In this document: in pieces, positions 31,435 through 32,134 of the stretch | Numbering within the stretch: position 1 is the first letter of the stretch | Layout: every line of letters begins with the position of its first letter | From: Archangium sp. | GTDB lineage: Bacteria > Myxococcota > Myxococcia > Myxococcales > Myxococcaceae | Reading direction: 5' to 3' | Length of the DNA stretch: 32,134 nt | Assembly: GCA_016792935.1 (NCBI GenBank) | Contig: JAEUJS010000208.1 | Coordinates: 1-32,134, forward strand | The notes under the pieces: generated by a model | Seen by the model: only the letters and a program-made list of their open reading frames with translations | Told to the model about the DNA's origin: nothing | The model's database searches: none | Made by a program: the position numbers and the translations under genes

Positions 31435-32134
31435 GTGTCGCGAAGAACGATGATGCTCATCGTCAGTCTGGTGACCCTCGTGTTCGGCGCGTGGTCGGTC
31501 ACCACCGTGCGCGCGTGGATTCACGATCAGCCCCTCGAACAGCATTGCGGCGACTTCCTGCGCTCTCCGAAGGCGGGCTGGTTCAAGTTGAAGGACTGCA
31601 CGCTCGACGTGAACGCCATGGTGCTCGAGAGCAGCAACGGCGAGTTCGAGCCGCTCGACAACCGGCGCAAGGGCATCAGCAGCAAGCTCTACGACGGCAC
31701 GCCGCAGTGGGTGGCCGCCTTGATCCCCATCACCACGCCGATGGATCGCGGAGCCCGGCGCGCGGCCATGCGCAGCGAGAGCGAAGATCTCTTGAAGTGG
31801 CTCAACGCGCACGAGCTCGCCGACGACGCCAGGCGCGAGAAGATGTGGGCCGACCCCGCGGTGCTGTTGCGCATGACGCGGCCCTCGGTGCTCGAGGGTG
31901 AAGCGGTGAAGCCCGAGGGTGATTTCATTCCGCGCGCGTTTGGCCCCGCAGCGTCGGTGAACATGCACGTCTTCACCGTCGGCAAGCCGCCCGAGCGCAC
32001 GCACGTCGGCATCACGCTGGTGATCGGCTTCGTGTTGTGGGTGGCGCTGGTGATGATTCTCTCGCGCTTTTCGAAGGCGCCGCGCCTCGAACACGAGCTC
32101 ACGCCCGAGCAGGTCACCGCGAAGAACATCGTCG
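31435..32134 (+). CDS. Unknown two-TM membrane protein, cut by the window end
   Basis: An open frame of 233 codons from GTG at 31435 that runs past the end of the window. I do not recognise it. It has a membrane segment near the N-terminus (MMLIVSLVTLVFGAWSVTTV, about 6-25), a hydrophilic central part of about 165 residues with two cysteines (EQHCGDFL, LKDCTLDV), and a second segment near about 195-215 (GITLVIGFVLWVALVMIL). The middle part is probably exported, with both termini cytoplasmic. An ATG at 31450 is an alternative start. It is divergent from ccmA by 58 bases; whether it is linked with cytochrome maturation is unknown. Confidence 0.65.
   Translation, partial: MSRRTMMLIVSLVTLVFGAWSVTTVRAWIHDQPLEQHCGDFLRSPKAGWFKLKDCTLDVNAMVLESSNGEFEPLDNRRKGISSKLYDGTPQWVAALIPITTPMDRGARRAAMRSESEDLLKWLNAHELADDARREKMWADPAVLLRMTRPSVLEGEAVKPEGDFIPRAFGPAASVNMHVFTVGKPPERTHVGITLVIGFVLWVALVMILSRFSKAPRLEHELTPEQVTAKNIV

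Noticed and set aside
1-32134. Restriction, phage, integrase or IS genes
   Set aside because: None seen. Uma2 and the HipA-like kinase are the only families often linked to mobile DNA, and neither has flanking repeats or a recombinase.

Overview
The window is densely coding, GC-rich bacterial DNA with short intergenic gaps. The gene content suggests a myxobacterium (Myxococcota). This is inferred from the mix of families: a kinase-type PEGA-repeat membrane protein, a coiled-coil PilZ protein, a DUF4388 protein, a Cys-rich/Gly-rich lamin-tail lipoprotein, a predicted ether-lipid synthase and a sigma-54-controlled rtc cassette. I see no rRNA, tRNA, insertion sequence, phage gene or CRISPR array. 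No gene-free stretch exceeds about 300 bases; the longest, 4634-4918, holds a degenerate repeat.

Layout. 1-4633: the C-terminal part of a PEGA protein, a convergent gene for a triple-DsbA-domain oxidoreductase, a divergent TusA-like gene, and a PilZ protein. 4692-8840: an RNA-repair cassette. rtcB and rtcA lie on the minus strand behind a convincing sigma-54 promoter, and rtcR (CARF plus AAA+ activator) is divergent. A perfect palindrome lies where an activator would bind, and degenerate ~66-base repeats abut the rtcA stop. 8929-11317: an NAD(P)-binding protein, a secreted unknown, and a frameshifted HipA/YjjJ-type kinase. 11327-14364: an ABC-2 exporter pair behind a DUF4388 gene. 14379-16520: glutaredoxin-like, aminotransferase and Uma2 genes in an overlapping run. 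16521-18408: a CysQ-type phosphatase coupled to an unknown protein and a STAS-like protein. 18508-22964: a YkgJ Cys-cluster protein, two overlapping LuxR-type regulators, a divergent alkyl-DHAP synthase homologue, a DUF4262 protein and a TPR protein whose 3' ends overlap heavily.

23068-31376 is a complete System I cytochrome c maturation locus on the minus strand, in the order ccmA-B-C-D-E, lipoprotein, ccmF-G-H-I. Most of its genes overlap by four bases. The one foreign element is a lamin-tail lipoprotein gene between ccmE and ccmF. The window ends inside a divergent gene for an unknown two-TM protein.

Thiol and disulfide chemistry recurs (triple DsbA, TusA, glutaredoxin, CcmG, CcmH). The most unusual items are the triple DsbA, the control region of the rtc cassette with its repeats, the broken HipA kinase, the overlapping LuxR pair, and the lipoprotein inside the ccm operon.
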